Positions 5,695 to 6,292 of a stretch of 6,292 nt of DNA are shown piece after piece. A model generated the notes under the pieces. The model saw nothing but the letters and a program-made list of their open reading frames with translations, was not told the DNA's origin and ran no database searches. This stretch comes from CADCTB01 sp038214685 (lineage in GTDB: Bacteria; Actinomycetota; Acidimicrobiia; Acidimicrobiales; AC-14), in contig JBBQRO010000188.1 of NCBI GenBank assembly GCA_038214685.1, positions 1 to 6,292 of the forward strand, in the 5' to 3' direction. How positions within the stretch are numbered: position 1 is the stretch's first letter; every line of letters begins with the position of its first letter. Position numbers and translations under genes: made by a program.

Positions 5695-6095
5695 ACCGGC
5701 CCGACCATCCGGGCCAGGGCCGGGCCCGACAGGTCGGCCTTGGTGATGAACCCACGAGCCGGGCTGCGACCCAGGCGGGATCCGTAGTCGGCGGCGCTGC
5801 GGCTCGATGTCAGCACGACCAGTTCCTCGCCGCCGGCGTCGGCCAGGCGCTGGGCCACGGCGAAGCCGTCCAGGTCGGGGAGCTGGACGTCGAGCAGCAC
5901 GAGGCGAGGCCGGAGGGACCGCACCGCAGCCAACCCCGCCTCGCCGTCGGCCGCCTCCCCGACCACGGCGAACCCCGCGTCCTCGAGCATCGTGCGGGCC
6001 ATGGCTCGAAAGCCGTCATGGTCGTCGACGATCACGACCGTGACTCCCACGCCCGGATCGTCGCGCACGCCGGGATCGTTGCCCACCCTCGTCAC
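5691..6095 (-). CDS. Stand-alone receiver-domain (REC-only) response regulator
   Basis: This is a single receiver domain of 134 residues with no output domain. The residues needed for phosphorylation are present: D24/D25 (VVIVDDHDGF), phosphoacceptor D69 (LVLLDVQLPDLDGF), T96 (VVLTSS) and K119 (GFITKADLSG). The end ALARMVGPV gives a short last helix. GTG 6095 is preferred because it overlaps the upstream stop as GTGA. GTGs at 6086, 6068 and 6050 are alternatives; 6050 gives 119 residues starting MGVTVVIVDD and would remove a repetitive N-terminal linker (NDPGVRDDPGV). No start has a good SD. Its own TGA overlaps the ATG of the kinase gene. Receiver-only proteins work as phosphorelay intermediates, phosphate sinks or protein-protein switches. 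Here its operon place suggests it takes phosphate from the HDGAQQ kinase and competes with, or modulates, the DNA-binding regulator; this is inference. Confidence 0.88.
   Translation of the reverse strand: MTRVGNDPGVRDDPGVGVTVVIVDDHDGFRAMARTMLEDAGFAVVGEAADGEAGLAAVRSLRPRLVLLDVQLPDLDGFAVAQRLADAGGEELVVLTSSRSAADYGSRLGRSPARGFITKADLSGPALARMVGPV
6048..6079. repeat. Tandem 14-bp repeat with 18-bp period at the REC gene start
   Basis: CACGCCCGGATCGT (6048-6061) and CACGCCGGGATCGT (6066-6079) match at 13 of 14 bases and are separated by CGCG, giving an in-frame 18-bp period. On the coding strand each copy ends in GTG, so each offers a start codon (6068 and 6050). The translated result is NDPGVR-DDPGVG. 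It looks like a local duplication in a linker or leader. Confidence 0.6.
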
Positions 6096-6292
6096 CCGAG
6101 CAGGCGCCAGTACGCCAGCAAGGGCAGGGTGGCGACGGCGGCGGTGACGACCGCCCCGTGGCCCAGTCGGGCCCGACCCGGCCATGGCTCCCGCCAAGCT
6201 CCAGCCGTCGCCGCCACCAGTGCCACGACCACCAGTGTGGTCACCGTGGCCAGGGCTCGCAGCCCAACTCCTATGGCGGTGGCCGGCGCCCC
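6092..6292 (-). CDS. Multi-pass membrane protein, C-terminal fragment (possibly a serine hydrolase C-terminus)
   Basis: An open frame enters from the right edge and gives the last 66 residues of a protein ending LPLLAYWRLLG. Two hydrophobic segments (about residues 12-31 and 46-62 of the fragment) are separated by a basic loop WREPWPGRARLGH. Its TGA (6094-6092) overlaps the GTG start of the receiver-only gene, the same coupling used further down the operon, which supports the frame being real. The ending resembles the C-terminal helices of membrane-anchored class C beta-lactamase-like serine hydrolases (a final helix ending W-x-LLG), but that is a weak similarity recalled from the family and no catalytic domain is visible. 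It could be any polytopic membrane protein. Confidence 0.6.
   Translation of the reverse strand, partial: GAPATAIGVGLRALATVTTLVVVALVAATAGAWREPWPGRARLGHGAVVTAAVATLPLLAYWRLLG

Overview
This is a high-GC window with GTG starts, densely packed overlapping genes and NarL/DesK-type two-component systems. That combination fits an actinobacterium (Actinomycetota); the sequence alone does not give a genus. The window is a signal-transduction neighbourhood: two complete sensor kinase/response regulator pairs point toward each other, each with other genes attached.

Left block (1-2333). A partial ABC-2 type ATPase gene runs leftward off the window edge (start near 278). Divergent from it, across about 130 bp of shared upstream DNA, are a multi-pass DesK-family histidine kinase (412-1677) and its NarL/LuxR-type response regulator (GTG at 1674, overlapping the kinase stop). 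Kinase, regulator and divergent exporter ATPase are a familiar actinobacterial arrangement, suggesting the pair controls the exporter.

Middle (2334-2729). This is the convergent gap between the two blocks. It holds no recognisable gene family. It is visibly less GC-rich than its flanks (30 of 60 bases are G/C at 2521-2580). It contains a near-perfect 15-bp direct repeat, a short palindrome, and a 43-codon ORF with a textbook Shine-Dalgarno sequence. A strong hairpin at 2736-2756 covers the last codons of the incoming gene.

Right block (2730-6292, all minus strand). In transcription order: the C-terminal end of a membrane protein that enters from the right edge, a stand-alone receiver-domain protein, an eight-helix sensor kinase with a GAF-like region, a NarL/LuxR-type response regulator, and a small four-helix DUF3995-type membrane protein. 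Successive genes overlap by 4, 4 and 10 nt, and the last follows after 5 nt, so the five are almost certainly one translationally coupled operon. The promoter lies outside the window. The most unusual point is the phosphorylation-competent receiver-only protein built into a kinase/regulator operon, giving one kinase two possible phosphoacceptor partners. No RNA genes, CRISPR arrays or insertion sequences were seen.
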